Below are positions 21,312 through 33,019 of a stretch of 64,000 bases of DNA, piece by piece. The DNA is from Dillenia suffruticosa (lineage: Eukaryota > Streptophyta > Magnoliopsida > Dilleniales > Dilleniaceae). The translations under genes and the position numbers were made by a program. The notes under the pieces were generated by a model. It did not search any database. It was not told the origin of the DNA and saw only the letters and a program-made list of their open reading frames with translations. The stretch is taken from the NCBI GenBank assembly GCA_033439265.1, contig JAVTVX010000004.1:12103701-12167700 (forward strand), in the 5' to 3' direction. Positions within the stretch are counted from its first letter, which is position 1; every line of letters starts with the position of its first letter.

Positions 21312-21960
21312 GAAATTAGAGCCCAAATGAATGAAGAACCAAAAGGGGTCTCACTTATGTTCATGCAAGCCCAGTTGGAAGAATAAAAGGCCCAAAACTA
21401 TCCAAAACCAAGGGAGGACGAAAATAAAGAAGAGGACGAAAATAAAGAAAAATAGCAGCAAGACTTGGTCAAAATAGTTTGATTTATTCAGTTTCCTAAT
21501 TTTTATTTTTTATTTTTTGTAACTTATGTTTTAGTTTTCTAATTCTTTATTGTTTAGGGAGTTACTAAATTTTTAGTTGTCAATTAAGTCTTCACATTTA
21601 GGCTATAAATAGGCCATTATACATTGTGTAAAGAGAATACTTTGAAGAGAATTAATAAAATTGTGAGGATTCTTCACATAGATCTTGTTTTTTTGAGAAC
21701 TTTGAACTTATTCAAGATATGAGTCTTGTTTAGTTTTTTGACTTATCAATCTAGGTTTTGAACCATCTAGATTGTGGTGTCATTCATTCCATCTTTATAC
21801 CAAGGTTCTTGATCTAGTGAGAAACGGGTCTAAGGTCATATACCTTAGGTTCTTCCTCATTTAGGGCAAGGGTTGATGTTTTTAATTCCACCGACGATTG
21901 TTGGGCTAAATTAACTTGTTCATGGGTTTTAGGGTTTTTATACCCAACGGGTTCACATCA
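21182..21960 (+). repeat. K1 3' LTR
   Basis: 779 bp, TGATGTGATC to GGTTCACATCA, with the encoded peptide VGPVTKVRVKKFKE near 21238, CTATAAATAG near 21603 and AATAAAA near 21654. CTTGA follows at 21961-21965. Confidence 0.93.
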
Positions 21961-23237
21961 CTTGAGGTCCTGAAAAAAAACAGTGTTAGGGTCAAAAACA
22001 ACTCTACACCCTTGATCCTTAGTGACTTTGCTTTGAAGCGAGTTGGGGAACAAATAAAGCATTTGATGTTTTTCCAAAAAGTTCAATTTCCCCAATTTGC
22101 TCAACTTTCAAATCTTGCCTATTGGCAACACGGACTATCTTATGGTTCGGGAGTTTTTTTAAACGCTTGATTTTTCTTTTATCCCTTACCATATGATGGT
22201 CCGTTCCCGAATCAATGAGAAAATTTTCGAAATTGAAAGAGGATAAAGTGCTTTGATTTTTACTATTGGAGGGAGCAAGTTGTTGAAACTTCTTGGAGAT
22301 GTCATTGAGTTGACTTTGAAGAGCAGCAAAATCAGCCATGGTAGGTCCTTGAAGCTTGGTGTGAAGTGCATTATACTGCTCGGAAAGTTGCTCCCTTGGT
22401 TTGAAGGTCTTGAGCTTTAAATGAGGATGAAGGTTCCAACACTTCTCCTTCGTATGTCCTCTTTTCTTGCAATGGGTGCATACATCAATTTTCTTTGGAA
22501 CTTGATGTGCTTTGGCAGCCATGTGCTCTTTAACAGTAGCCATGTGTCCTTGAGCTTCAAGTCTAAGTTTGGAATTTTCTTCCAAACGCATGCTAACTTC
22601 CGTTCGTTGGATCATATTTTTCACTTCTCCAAATGAAGGAAATTCCTTCATTCGGAGAATTTCTTGTCTAAGAAGAGAGTAAGAATCATCTAGAGCCATG
22701 AGAAGACCAAAAATTTTATCTTCTTCTTTCCTCTTTTGGAGGACTTCGAGATCTACGGAATCCGGGCAGAGAGTGGAGAGCTCATTCCAAGTATCCGTAT
22801 ATTCCCCAAAGTATTGAGGAAGTGATTTTTCTTCCTTTTTGATGTTTGAAATTTGTCGTTTGAGCTCAAAATTTCTGCCAATGTTAGATTCTTGGCCATA
22901 AAGAGAAACATTGTGTCCCATATTAGTTTTGCATTAGGAGCACAAGTCACCATGGCTTTGTGTGTTTCATCCGTGGAATTGAGTAGAAGAAAAAACACAT
23001 AATTGTCCCTCTTCTTCCATTCTCTGTAGAAAGAATCCACCTCTTCAAGTGGTTGATCAAGTATGTGACCCTCCAAGTTGTGAAGTTCCAGCGCTCTTCT
23101 CATCAAGGCTGCCCATTGATAGTAATTTCCTCCTCTTAACTGAATGGAGGATATATTTTGAAATTGGGTAATGTTGATAGAAGGTGGAAGGTCACCCAAT
23201 CTTGAAGAGGAAGAGATCGAAGTTTGCTCTGATACGA
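21961..23237 (-). pseudogene. gag: B1 gag-pol, segment 3 (gag, protease)
   Basis: Read from 23237 on the minus strand: gag (GNYYQWAALMRRALELHNLEG, THKAMVTCAPNA), a frameshift near 22900 after IWDTM, the CCHC knuckle CTHCKKRGHTKEKC (about 22461-22502), protease DSG (about 22207-22215), then the segment before integrase, cut by K1 at CTTGA. The start codon is lost: the LTR/primer-site junction reads CAACATCGTATC instead of CAACATGGTATC, which damages both the ATG and the tRNA-binding site. Confidence 0.92.
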
Positions 23238-23695
23238 TGTTGAAATAAAAAAATAGAGCACAAGAAATGAAGAATACTTCTGAATTTTATTGAAGAAGAA
23301 TGAAAGCATACATGGACAGATTTGAGAGCATTTTTCTCATGGTTTTTGGAGATACAATGAGGCTCTATTTATAGAGAAAAGGAAAAAATAGCCAGTAGAT
23401 AGTGATTTAAAAGTAATAATCCCGTTGGAGCTCAAACCCCAATAAATTCCAACAGCTAGTTTTTTGACTGTTGAAATATATACTGCCCAAACTACCCCTA
23501 GCTATTTGGGTTTGCTTCCTAGACTTTTCTCCAAACTTTTGGGCTTCCTTGGGCCTATTTTTGAATGTATTTTGGGTTGGTTTAGCTTGCCTAAATGGGC
23601 CATGCTTGCTGGACAATGCAGGCTGATTTTTGGGCTTCTAAGTAGATGCACTTGGTTGGTGATGAAGATGGGTTGAGTTATCCTTCTTTTCAACA
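23238..23695 (-). repeat. B1 5' LTR
   Basis: 458 bp in antisense, the right end of B1; 450-bp LTRs of B2 match it throughout. The minus-strand TATAAATAG box is near 23368-23376. ATAAT (23696-23700) is the expected right target duplication; its partner lies left of the window with B1's 3' LTR. Confidence 0.92.
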
Positions 23696-24207
23696 ATAAT
23701 AAAGAGAAATAACCCATTACCAGTAGTGAGACAATTGTGCTATTCAAGCAAGTGAGTTGGATAGGAAATGAGATACTTAAAATGTTGAAAATCTAGAATT
23801 GAACAACTCATCAAAGAAAACGTGAATTAAAAATTGTGGTATTTGTTACACATATATCAATTAGGTCAAAACCTATTTTTTCAAAATTTTTATGAGTCAT
23901 TAACCCTTTGAACAAAACTTATCCAAAGTGAAACTGAAAATCAAAACTAAAATTTTGTTTTTTGAAGGGAAAGTTGCCTTTGCAAATTAAATAAGGGAGT
24001 TGACCGAGGGAGAGAATCGAGAAAAAAAAGATTATTGACGTGTCGACACCACCTCATAAACATGTCGACACATGATTTAAGATGACATGTTAGGATGTCG
24101 ACACATGCCTTAGAATGTTGACACATAGCTTAGAACACTCAACACGCTACCAGATGTTGACATAAGACATTAGGATATCCACACACTCTTTAGAAATCAA
24201 AAGGAAT
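23696..24207. other. Unassigned flank with GTCGACA motifs
   Basis: AT-rich and noncoding. From about 24035 it contains GTGTCGACACC, TGTCGACACATGA, TGTCGACACATGC and diverged TGTTGACACAT copies at irregular spacing of about 20-40 bp. They resemble the motifs in the adjoining LTR fragment and in the S2 spacer at 61020-61310. This may be Sirevirus-type DNA outside the LTR. I see no gene. Confidence 0.5.
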
Positions 24208-24993
24208 TGTTGACATTAAAAGGTTTTGATGATGATAAATTAGAAGAAAATAAGTTTAAAGCAAATCAGAAAGTCATCGTAAAACAAAAGTCTGTAAACC
24301 GTGTCGACCTGTTTTTCACGCACATCGACCCGTTCCTTTATGACCACAAATTTTCATAGCCTTGTTGACTAATTTTAGCCTCACCTCAATCACGCTAACT
24401 TGATAAGTAACCCTTGTCGACCTGAACAAAACAAACATAATACATTTGCTAAGTAAAAGTATGTCGACATCCCCAATTACACATCAACATGTTAACCTTA
24501 AGTGGACAAATTTAGTATGACATGTTGACCAATTTTAGGAGTACAACGACCCACCTTTCTACACATCGACAGGCATAAGGCAAAAATCTAAAGAGGTCTA
24601 CATGTTCGACAACTTGTCGACTTGATCCTTTTGTCAATTAAAAGACACATAACGACCTGCGTGCTGTGTGTGTCGACATGATGGATACATTGATCCATTT
24701 TAAAAGATAGGTCCATCAATTTTATGCAAGCACAGAAGCATGTCGATGTAAACTTAGAACATGTTGACTTGATATAAGTTGTTGCTTAGATATCACACGT
24801 CGACTTGAACTTTAACTTTGTAACATACTTAACACATTGACCAATTTTAGAAGACAAGTCTACGAATTTTTATAAGTATAATAGTGTGTCGATGTATACT
24901 CAAAATATATCGATCTGATGTAAGCGGACCTTTAGAAATCACACATTGACTCGCATTTCAACTCCGTCGACTCGCTTAACACATTGACCAATT
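24208..24993 (+). repeat. Truncated Sirevirus-type LTR, GTCGAC-rich (S2-like)
   Basis: Starts TGTTGACATT followed by GGTTTTGATGATGAT, the same kind of start as the S1 LTR at 24994. For about 780 bp it holds many GTCGAC, ATCGAC and TTGACC copies at irregular spacing. It ends where the S1 LTR begins, with no own LTR end. The motif type matches S2, so it may be the left remnant of the S2 5' LTR into which S1 inserted. Confidence 0.6.
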
Positions 24994-26500
24994 TGTTGAG
25001 TAAAATAAGTTTTGATGATGATTAGGAGTGATAAAAGTTAATTTTGGATAATTAATTTAAAATTAGAAAGAAATAAGAAAAATTGTTAAAATTGAAATCT
25101 GTATAGGCAAGTCACCTTATCCATGTAGTGCAAGGTGATCTATGAGCATGAATGTGGGAAAATTGACTAAGTGCAAACACTCAAGGTAACCCAAGAAAAT
25201 ACACAAGACAACCTGAGAAATTCATGTTTCAGAAATTTGTGTCTGCGTAACACCTAAGACGATACAACCATTAACATAAGATGACTTGAGGTAAACTAGT
25301 CAAGAAACCTAAAACTGCACAATACTTGAGGCAATCTGACATTTAGGACAAGACGACCTGACAAATTTTGGTCTCAGAAGTATAGCACACACCTAAGGCG
25401 ACTTAATCTTAAGAACAAGACGACTTGACCATACCTAGGACGACTCAATCTTAGATACAAGACAATTTGAGAAAGATAAGCTTCAGAAGTATTACTCTGC
25501 ACAACATATGAGACGACTCGACTCGGTGAATTCAATAAGACAACTTGACAAAATCTAAAATTTAGACAAGAAGACCCAAGCATATCCAAGGTGATCTAAT
25601 AAATGAATTTAAGTATGTAAGTTGTCTTACTCATAAATGCAAGTCACCTTGTAAAATAAAAAGTCAAGGTTGAGGTGACTCATTATTTTCATAAGAAGCT
25701 TTGTGTCTTGATAAGGCTACTTATGGTGAAGACAAGTCCTTTTACCTTTCACATTTGAAATCTTGACAAGTAAACTCGTACAATTATCAAGGCGACCCAA
25801 GAATTCAAATTGTAAAGACAAGTCTGCTTAAGACCTTAAGAGATCGACTTAATGTGTCCAACGTTCATTTGTTCATAAAAAATGTCTCGAATTAAATATA
25901 CTGTTCACATACATCACCAAACATTACTATGCATTCAATGATCTCTAATGACAAAACCCTATTCTTCAACTATAAAAACAACTCAAGAATGAAGGATGCC
26001 GTGTGCGTGAATCTTGAACAATACTCAGAACATAATCGACAAGCTCTGTTCTTTATATTTTATAATTTGTATCTATCTGTACTGTAACGGGCAATTAGAA
26101 GGTCAAGAACTTCACTTTGGTTTTCATTTTTCTCTCTACTTGTACAAAATCAGAATTTCATTATTCTGAATCTTACATAAAAGTAATAAAGAGAGGTATC
26201 AGATTAGGTTTGCTTGATCCGGTGAAAATCAAGTTGAAGTATTTGGAAAAATACTTGTGTGGTTCACTAGCACCGTGAAAACCTAGTTTGTAATTCTTTG
26301 GATAGAATAGTGGATTTGAAAATTTAGGTAAAATCTGAAAGTGGACATACTCCTAGAAGGTGGAACCACTATAAATTTTTTGTGTCAATATTTCTTTAAA
26401 TTTCCTTTGTTTAATTTGTAAATCATTTTTAAATGTTAGTAATTAGTCAAAATTTGTAGATAACCTATTAACTCCTTCTAGATTATTATATTTAGTGTCA
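24994..26500 (+). repeat. S1 5' LTR
   Basis: About 1507 bp, TGTTGAGTAAAATAAG to TTTAGTGTCA. From about 25100 to 25860 it holds many copies of GACGACTTGA, AGGCGACC and AAGTCACCTT-type motifs on both strands at irregular spacing of 20-50 bp. The boundary is set by the primer site 5 bp downstream. A TATA-like run (ACTATAAAAACAA) lies near 25969. Confidence 0.8.
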
Positions 26501-26505
26501 ATAAG

Positions 26506-26517
26506 TGGTATTAGAGC
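26506..26517 (+). other. S1 primer-binding site
   Basis: TGGTATTAGAGC, one mismatch from the initiator tRNA-Met complement TGGTATCAGAGC, lies 5 bp after the LTR end. Unlike the A-D and H families the start codon is separate, about 40 bp downstream. Confidence 0.85.
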
Positions 26518-26558
26518 GGGTCTTCTAAAAAAGGGTTGAACAATCTCAGAAATAAAGA

Positions 26559-27629
26559 TTGAAAATGATATTAAATGTAGATAGTGTACCATTCGAGGCA
26601 TGCTCAACCAATAGGACACCATTCTTCAACGGTAACAACTACAGCTATTGCAACCAAAGAATGAGAAATTTCATAATTGCTCAAGATGAAACAGCTTGGG
26701 AAATAATTGAAGAAGGAATTGAATTTCCAACTAAAGAAATTGATGAGGTAAGAGTTCCCATAAAAATGAAGAGCATGACTTCCAAAGAAAAGAAAGCTTA
26801 CAGAGCCAATTACAAAGCAGTTAACTTATTGCATTTAGCCTTAAGCCTTAATGAGTATAACAGAATCTCATTCTGCATCACTGTAAAAGAAATATGGAAA
26901 AGATTGGAGGCTACCTACGAAAACACAAATCAAGTGAGAAAGAACAAAATAAGAATGCTGAATCAAGAATACGAGGAATTCAAAATGAAGGACGGAGAAA
27001 GTGTGAGAGACATGATAACAAGATTCAATACTATCACAAATGAACTGAGGGTGCTAGGCAAAGGAATCAGTCAGGAAAACATGGTGGATAAAGTGCCATA
27101 GTATATGCCTAAGACATGGAAAGCCAAAGTTACAACAATTAAAGAATCCAAGAATTTAGAAACTCTCACAATGGACCAATTTGTTGGGCCATTAACAACC
27201 CATGAAATGAAAATAAACTCCAAAGGAAATGGAAATGAAGAAAGAGGCAAATCCATAGCTCTCAAGACTGAAAGTGAAGAAGACAATTCAAGTAATGATG
27301 AAGATGAAGACATAACTCTTTTGACCAGAAAATTCAAGAAATTCATGATGATAAAAAAGAACAAAAGCATAAAAGAATTCAAGAAACTAGAAAAGAAAAA
27401 AGAAATAAGGTGTTTAAATGCAAGAAGTTTGGACACATCAAAACTAATTGTCCATCACTCAAAAAGGCTAAGAAAAAGGAAAAGAATGGAAAGAAAAAGG
27501 CCTTGGTAGCATGGAATGATGAAGATGAAAACTCAAGTAAGGAAGAATATGAACAAGAGCAAGCTAACTTGTGTTTCATGGCATTAGAAGATGACTCAAA
27601 TACTGAGGTAACTTCTTTAATATCATATT
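26559..27629 (+). pseudogene. gag: S1 gag, 5' part
   Basis: A Sirevirus-type gag beginning near 26559. The first region has the PFFNGNNYSY pattern known from copia gag proteins (usually NYxxW; here Cys stands for Trp), then SFCITVKEIWKRLEATYENT and MKDGESVRDMITRFNTI. TAG at 27100 interrupts KVP-YMPKTW. A one-base loss near 27416 shifts the frame inside the zinc knuckle (KCKKFGHIKTNC), whose first Cys falls in the other frame. A charged Asp/Glu/Ser stretch follows. Z cuts it at 27630 within ATATT; the next codons resume after 35774. Confidence 0.88.
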
Positions 27630-29254
27630 TGTCACGCCCTGAACCGGAGTCGTGAATAGTCGTCAGTTGTCCTGGATGCCAGCTACATTCTATAGAAAAT
27701 CGGGCAGAACCTCTCTATTTTCGGAGGTCTCCCATATACAAATCGACATGTATATTAAATGATCATCCTGCCACCTAAATAAATGGGTCAACCCGGCTTC
27801 ACAACAAATCAACCACATTTGTATAATACCAATCAATCCACAGTGTATAAACCAGGACAACACAAAACTATCATGAATACAAGCAGTTCCAGCCACAGAC
27901 CTCTACTGTCTTGCCTAACTAGAGTATGAGCAGTCGCCACACCGAACGGGGCTAAAATTTTTGTGCATGTGTACATCAAATTCCCAAGTTAAGAAGTTAA
28001 ATGTTTTCAAGTGTCTCAATGTAGGTGTAATGAGTTAATATGAGAGTTTTACAAATAAATGTCAATAATTTATACAGTCATCCCATAAAGTGTACATGTC
28101 CATCAACGGACCTCAATATTAAGACCTTACAAGATCGATATATAACACGAATATCATATTTCAATTGAAATTTAGATCTCACCGTAGTGAATATGTAAAT
28201 CCACAAATACGCGACAAAGACGTATAGAGCCCGACATGTCATTCTATCACAATAATCCTGTCTAAGAGAGGAAAGGAGAGGGGTGAGTATCAAGAGAGAT
28301 ACCCAATGAGTGAGGGGATCAATATTAAGTATAAATAGTGTGTGTGATCCATTGGAGTATCAAACATGATTATTTGTAAACAATAATTCACATTTCGCAG
28401 AAAAACATGGTATGCTCAGTAAAATGAAATCATCTAGTCCATCACACAGTATCATACATATATGTATCAATTCAAAATCAAGTATTTCTAGAGTAAGTCG
28501 AATATGATCCTGGCAAAGGTCAACCATGACCAATAACAGGCGCATCGGAGGTTTTACTATGCATAAATATTCAAAAGTTATTCTCTACCCCGATGTTGGC
28601 CATGATCTTCACCGAGGCTAGCTCTTATACAGATCGGATCACGTATAGGACCCCGCCCGGTTTTAGATAGTGGCGTCACACATGTCCTCCCCCTTGCAGA
28701 TTCAACTAGCTGCGACCTATAACCATATACCGACGTTAGAGGGTACCTCCGCGCAAAATGTATCCAGATGCATACTCGGTGCCATAACAAACATCTCTCG
28801 TAGCTACAATCGTCCTCTTGAGACTCAATCATATCATAACAGTTATCCCACGGCCACATGGCCCCAAATCGGTGATATAGAAACCATAGTGCTCAATAAA
28901 TGTGCCATATTGGGTCATATGAAATTAAACATGTGAAAATCATAAAATATAGCACAATTTCAATTGAATCAAATTTATGGATACATAGTCATAGAAAACA
29001 TGAGTTCACAACACTCTAATAGTCACAAAACAAATTCGAAATCTAGTGGCACACATCGAGTCATACATGTCAAAAGCATGTTTTGTGGAAAACATGACAA
29101 AATCAAGTCATACCTTTTATACATGAGATTTGAGTCCCACTCACCGTAATAGGGAGGGTATAGTACTCCCAAATGAACCTCAATTGCGATGTATTGAGCT
29201 CTCTTTAATGGCTTGGGTAAAAATCACCTAACAAGTTCACTCATAGTTCTCCAC

Positions 29255-29710
29255 TGTTGAAAAGAGGAATTAATCAACCTAACATCACATTTCTAAAAGG
29301 GGTTTTCCCAAGAGTCCAACAAATTCTTCTCAAGGATGGAGCTTTAAATTGGGCTGGCCTGCTGGCCCAGCCCGGGCTAGCAAAAGGGCCATTTTTGGCC
29401 CAGCAAAGGGGGCGCAATTGGGCCCCAACGGCTAGGCAAATCTAGCCGTTGGAGGCTGTCCAACGGCTAGTAATTCTAGCCTTGGAGACAGCTTCCAACG
29501 GCTAGTAGAGAGGGGTCTTAACCCCTCTCTTGTTCTCTCTTTCTTGCTCTCTAATTCTCTCCCTCATCTTCTTCAATAAATAGGCTTCTATGTATTCAAG
29601 CAAAGACATGAACAAAAGTTCAAAACTATGAATGTTATTTGCTTTCCATTTCAATAAAATTCAGAGTTATATTTCAAGATCTTTTGAGTTCTTTCTTTGA
29701 TCTTTCAACA
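29255..29710 (+). repeat. H 5' LTR
   Basis: 456 bp, TGTTGAAAAG to TTTCAACA. It has an array of AACGG motifs at 29424-29504, a weak TATA-like box (AATAAATAGG near 29576) and AATAAAA near 29653. The primer site TGGTATCAGAGC follows at 29711-29722 and supplies the first codons of gag. Confidence 0.93.
29424..29504 (+). promoter_or_regulatory. MSA-type MYB motif array in H LTR
   Basis: Four perfect YCYAACGGYYA matches: 29424-29434 (+), 29443-29453 (-), 29459-29469 (+), 29494-29504 (+); a decayed minus copy (TAGCCTTGGAG) lies near 29477. The arrangement resembles the D1 LTR although the rest of the two LTRs is diverged. Three-repeat MYB binding and G2/M-phase expression are inferences from the known motif. 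Confidence 0.5.
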
Positions 29711-32700
29711 TGGTATCAGAGCAAACGATCCCATCCTCTTCAAGGTTGGGTGACCCTCCTCCTTCCATAAACTTTTCCCAAATACAAAGTATATCCTCTA
29801 TCCAATTGAAAGGGGGGAATTACTATCAATGGGCAAATGTAATGAAGAGGGCACTCAACCTTCACAACCTAGAGAGTCATGTTCTTGATGATCCACTTGA
29901 AGAAACAGATCATCCTTTCGAGAATGGAAGAAAATGGATGATCATGTGTTTATTCTTCTCCTTAACTCTCTAGATGAAACTCACAAAGCAATGGTGTCAT
30001 GCGCCCCAAATGCAAAAACTTTGTGGAAGGCAAGAAATTTGGTCTTCTCATGGGTCTAGATGATTCATATTCTCATCTAAGGCAAGAAATTCTTCGAATG
30101 AAGGACTTTCCATCATTTGGGGAAATCCAAAATATGATTCAAAGGGCTGAAGTGAGCATTAGATTGGAAGAAAGCTCTAAGCAAAAAATTGGAAGCTCAA
30201 GCATTCATTGTCTCTACAAATGAAGTAGTTGCTGCCAAAGTGAATCAAACTCAAAGGAGAAATGTGATATGTTCTCATTGTAAGAAAAGAGGCCATTCAA
30301 AGGATAAATGCTGGCTCTTGCATCCCCAACTAAAGCCCAAAGTATTCAGGCAATGGGACCAGCAAGGAGCTCCAAATGGATTCGGTTCAGGACAACAAGC
30401 TGCTGCCCAATTCGTAAAGGTTCAAGCACCATCCTTGGCTGACTTTGCTGCACTCCAAACTCAACTAAATGAGGTTGCACAAAAGCTTCAACAAATAGCT
30501 CCTTCATCCGGTAAAAATCAAGAACCTTTCTCATATTTAAATTCTGAAAATTTTCTCATTGATTTGGGAACCGAATGTCATATGGTTAAGGATAAAGTAA
30601 AAATAAAGAGATTTGAAAACCTTCCAAACCATATGACTATTCGAGTTGCAAATGGACAAGATTTGAGAGTAAATCAAGTTGGGGAAGTTGACATTTTTGG
30701 AAAACCAACCAAGGCTTTATAGAAGAGGAGGACTTTATTACTTGGATCAAGAACAAAATGCACATGTAGCTCATGTTAAGGAGGATCAATCTCTTTGGCA
30801 TAGACGCTTAGGACATCCTAGTGATCGAGCTTTAAAGCGTCTATTCCCAACTTTAAATTTTGAGAATAGACATTGTAAAGCTTGTATTTTGGCAATGGAA
30901 ACCCGAACAATGTATCCTATTTCAGAAACAATATATGAAAATCCTTTTGATTTAGTTTATTCCGATGTTTGGACTTCACCCATCATGTCCCACTTAGGTT
31001 ACAAATACTTCATTACTTTCATTGATCACAAAACAAGGCACACATGAGTGTATCTTCTAAATACCAAAGACCAAGCTCTTGAAGCACTCAAGAGCTATGT
31101 GAAGGATGTAACCAAACTATATAATGCCAATATAAAAGTCCTAAGGTCAGATCATGGTGGTGAATTTACAAGTCTTAATTTCGAAAATTACCTTAAGGAC
31201 AATAGCATTATACACCAAATGTCATGTGTTTACACACCCCAACAAAATGGGGTAGCGGAAAGGAAGAATAGACACGTACTTGAAATATCTAGAGCTATGA
31301 TGTTCTATGCAAACATGCCTAAGAAATTTTGGTGTGATGCGGTTAAAACCGTGGTACATGTGATCAATCTTATGCCCACCGAAGTTTTAAAAGGGTAATC
31401 TCCCCTTGAGGTTCTCCTAGGAAGGAAACCAAATATTACCCACCTTAGGATATTTGGTTGCACATGTTACATTCACACTCCTACGCACCTAAGGAATAAA
31501 CTAGAACATAGAGGGAAAAAGTGTATATTTCTTGGATATGCAGCCTTTGAAAAAGGCTATACGTGCTATGATCCTACCACTAACCGAACATACACATCAA
31601 AAGATGTGATATTTTTAGAAAGTGAGTTCTATTTCGCAGGAAATGAAGATATAAAGGAAGCTCCAAAGACTGAAATTCCTCCTAGCACTTGGGACTTCCT
31701 CATATCGCCTCCTCAAGAAGCTGAACAAACCGAAGGAAACTCCACCTCTGAAACAAGCCATAACTCTCAAGATGATAATTCAGAAGCTTTAGAGGCTGAA
31801 CAACCAATTGTTTCAGGGGGAGAAAGTGATACAAATGAGGAGAATACAAACGAGGAGGAATCTCTTGAAATCGAGGAGGAACCGGATGAACAACCACCTC
31901 AACTAAGAAGATCAATAAGGCTTAGACTTCCTCCATCCGAATGGATCAATCGAAGGATATTCTATAACTCTAAGGTAACCTCCCATCCTATTTATGATTA
32001 TTATACCACCTCACATGTTTCCTTGGACCACCAAGCTTTCTTGAGTAATCTAGATAAAGAAGTGGAACCAACGTCATTTGAGGAGGCATCAAAGGATCCA
32101 AGATGGAGAAAAGCAATGGAGGAGGAACTAAAAGCTCTATCAAAGAATGAGACATGGGAAATCACTTTACTACCAAAAGGGAAGAAAGCCGTAGGATGTA
32201 AATGGGTATACAAAATCAAGCGCAAAAGCGATGGATCAATTGAGAGATTCAAAGCAAGACTAGTAGCCAAAGGGTATACTCAAGCATATGGGATTGATTA
32301 TAAGGAGACCTATGCTCCAGTTGCAAAAGTGAATACTATTAGAGTCCTTTTATCCCTTGCGGTGAATCACGGTTGGAGCATATATCAAATGGATGTAGCA
32401 AATGCTTTTCTCCAAGGAGATCTAGAAGAAGAAGTCTACATGCAAATACCAATGGGTCTTCAATCTCAAGGAGGAAATGCATGCAAACTTCATAAGGCAA
32501 TTTATGGTCTCAAACAATCTCCAAGAGCTTGGTATGCAAAATTAAGTCATACTTTCCTTAGTCATGGATTTCATAAATGCAATAGTGATTCATCTCTCTT
32601 TATTAGAAAAACTAATGATTATATCACAATAGCTCTAGTTTATGTAGATGACATTATCATCACAGGTAGTGATTTGCATCAAATAAACCTAGTTAGAGAT

Positions 32701-33019
32701 TTTTTAAAGTCTAGATTTGAAATTAAAGATCTAGGAAAACTAAAGTATTTTCTAGGAATTGAGTTAGCCTATTGTCCCAATGGGCTAATTCTCTCCCAAA
32801 GAAAATATGCTCTTGACCTTTTACAGGAAACAGGTAAGCTTGGAGCAAGACCAGTTTGCAGTCCAGTTTCCTCTTCCGGTCCTTTAGCCGATGATAATGA
32901 TCCTCTAGAAGACATTGAAAGATATCAAAGGTTGGTTGGGAGACTTATCTACCTCACCATCACAAGGCCAAACATAGCATATGCCGTTAGCTATGTAAGT
33001 CAATTCATGCACTCTCCAA
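29710..33019 (+). pseudogene. gag-pol: H gag-pol remnants
   Basis: Starts MVSEQ at 29710. Breaks in order: a one-base loss near 29908; a gag deletion of about 200 bp near 30026 (the later gag copy retains it at about 33205-33409); a further frameshift near 30187; the CCHC knuckle CSHCKKRGHSKDKC near 30271; protease DSG changed to DLG near 30562; a deletion of about 165 bp near 30720; TGG-to-TGA at 31045 in WVYL; a one-base loss near 31395. The integrase core (RSDHGGEF), RT with YVDD at 32641-32652 and the start of RNase H follow. It stops abruptly at QFMHSP (33019). Confidence 0.9.

Larger units (their letters stand above)
19992..21960 (+). mobile_element. K1: non-autonomous gypsy derivative
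   Basis: Two K-type LTRs (19992-20712 and 21182-21960) enclose only about 470 bp. Target duplication CTTGA at 19987-19991 and 21961-21965. No gag, protease, RT or integrase remains. The interior joins a T-rich leader to a short RNase H remnant and then to the polypurine tract. K2 (50583-59537) has the same layout at another site. The 5' LTR lacks its last 45 bp or so plus the primer-binding site, so this copy can no longer be primed normally. Confidence 0.9.

Noticed and set aside
24030-24990. Possible satellite array or CRISPR-like repeats (GTCGAC units)
   Set aside because: Spacing is irregular, units degenerate and short, and the stretch starts like an LTR; it is neither a tandem satellite nor a repeat-spacer array.
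28078-29149. Several 60-90 aa frames in the left part of Z
   Set aside because: Short, overlapping on both strands, no recognisable domain, within noncoding LTR-like DNA.
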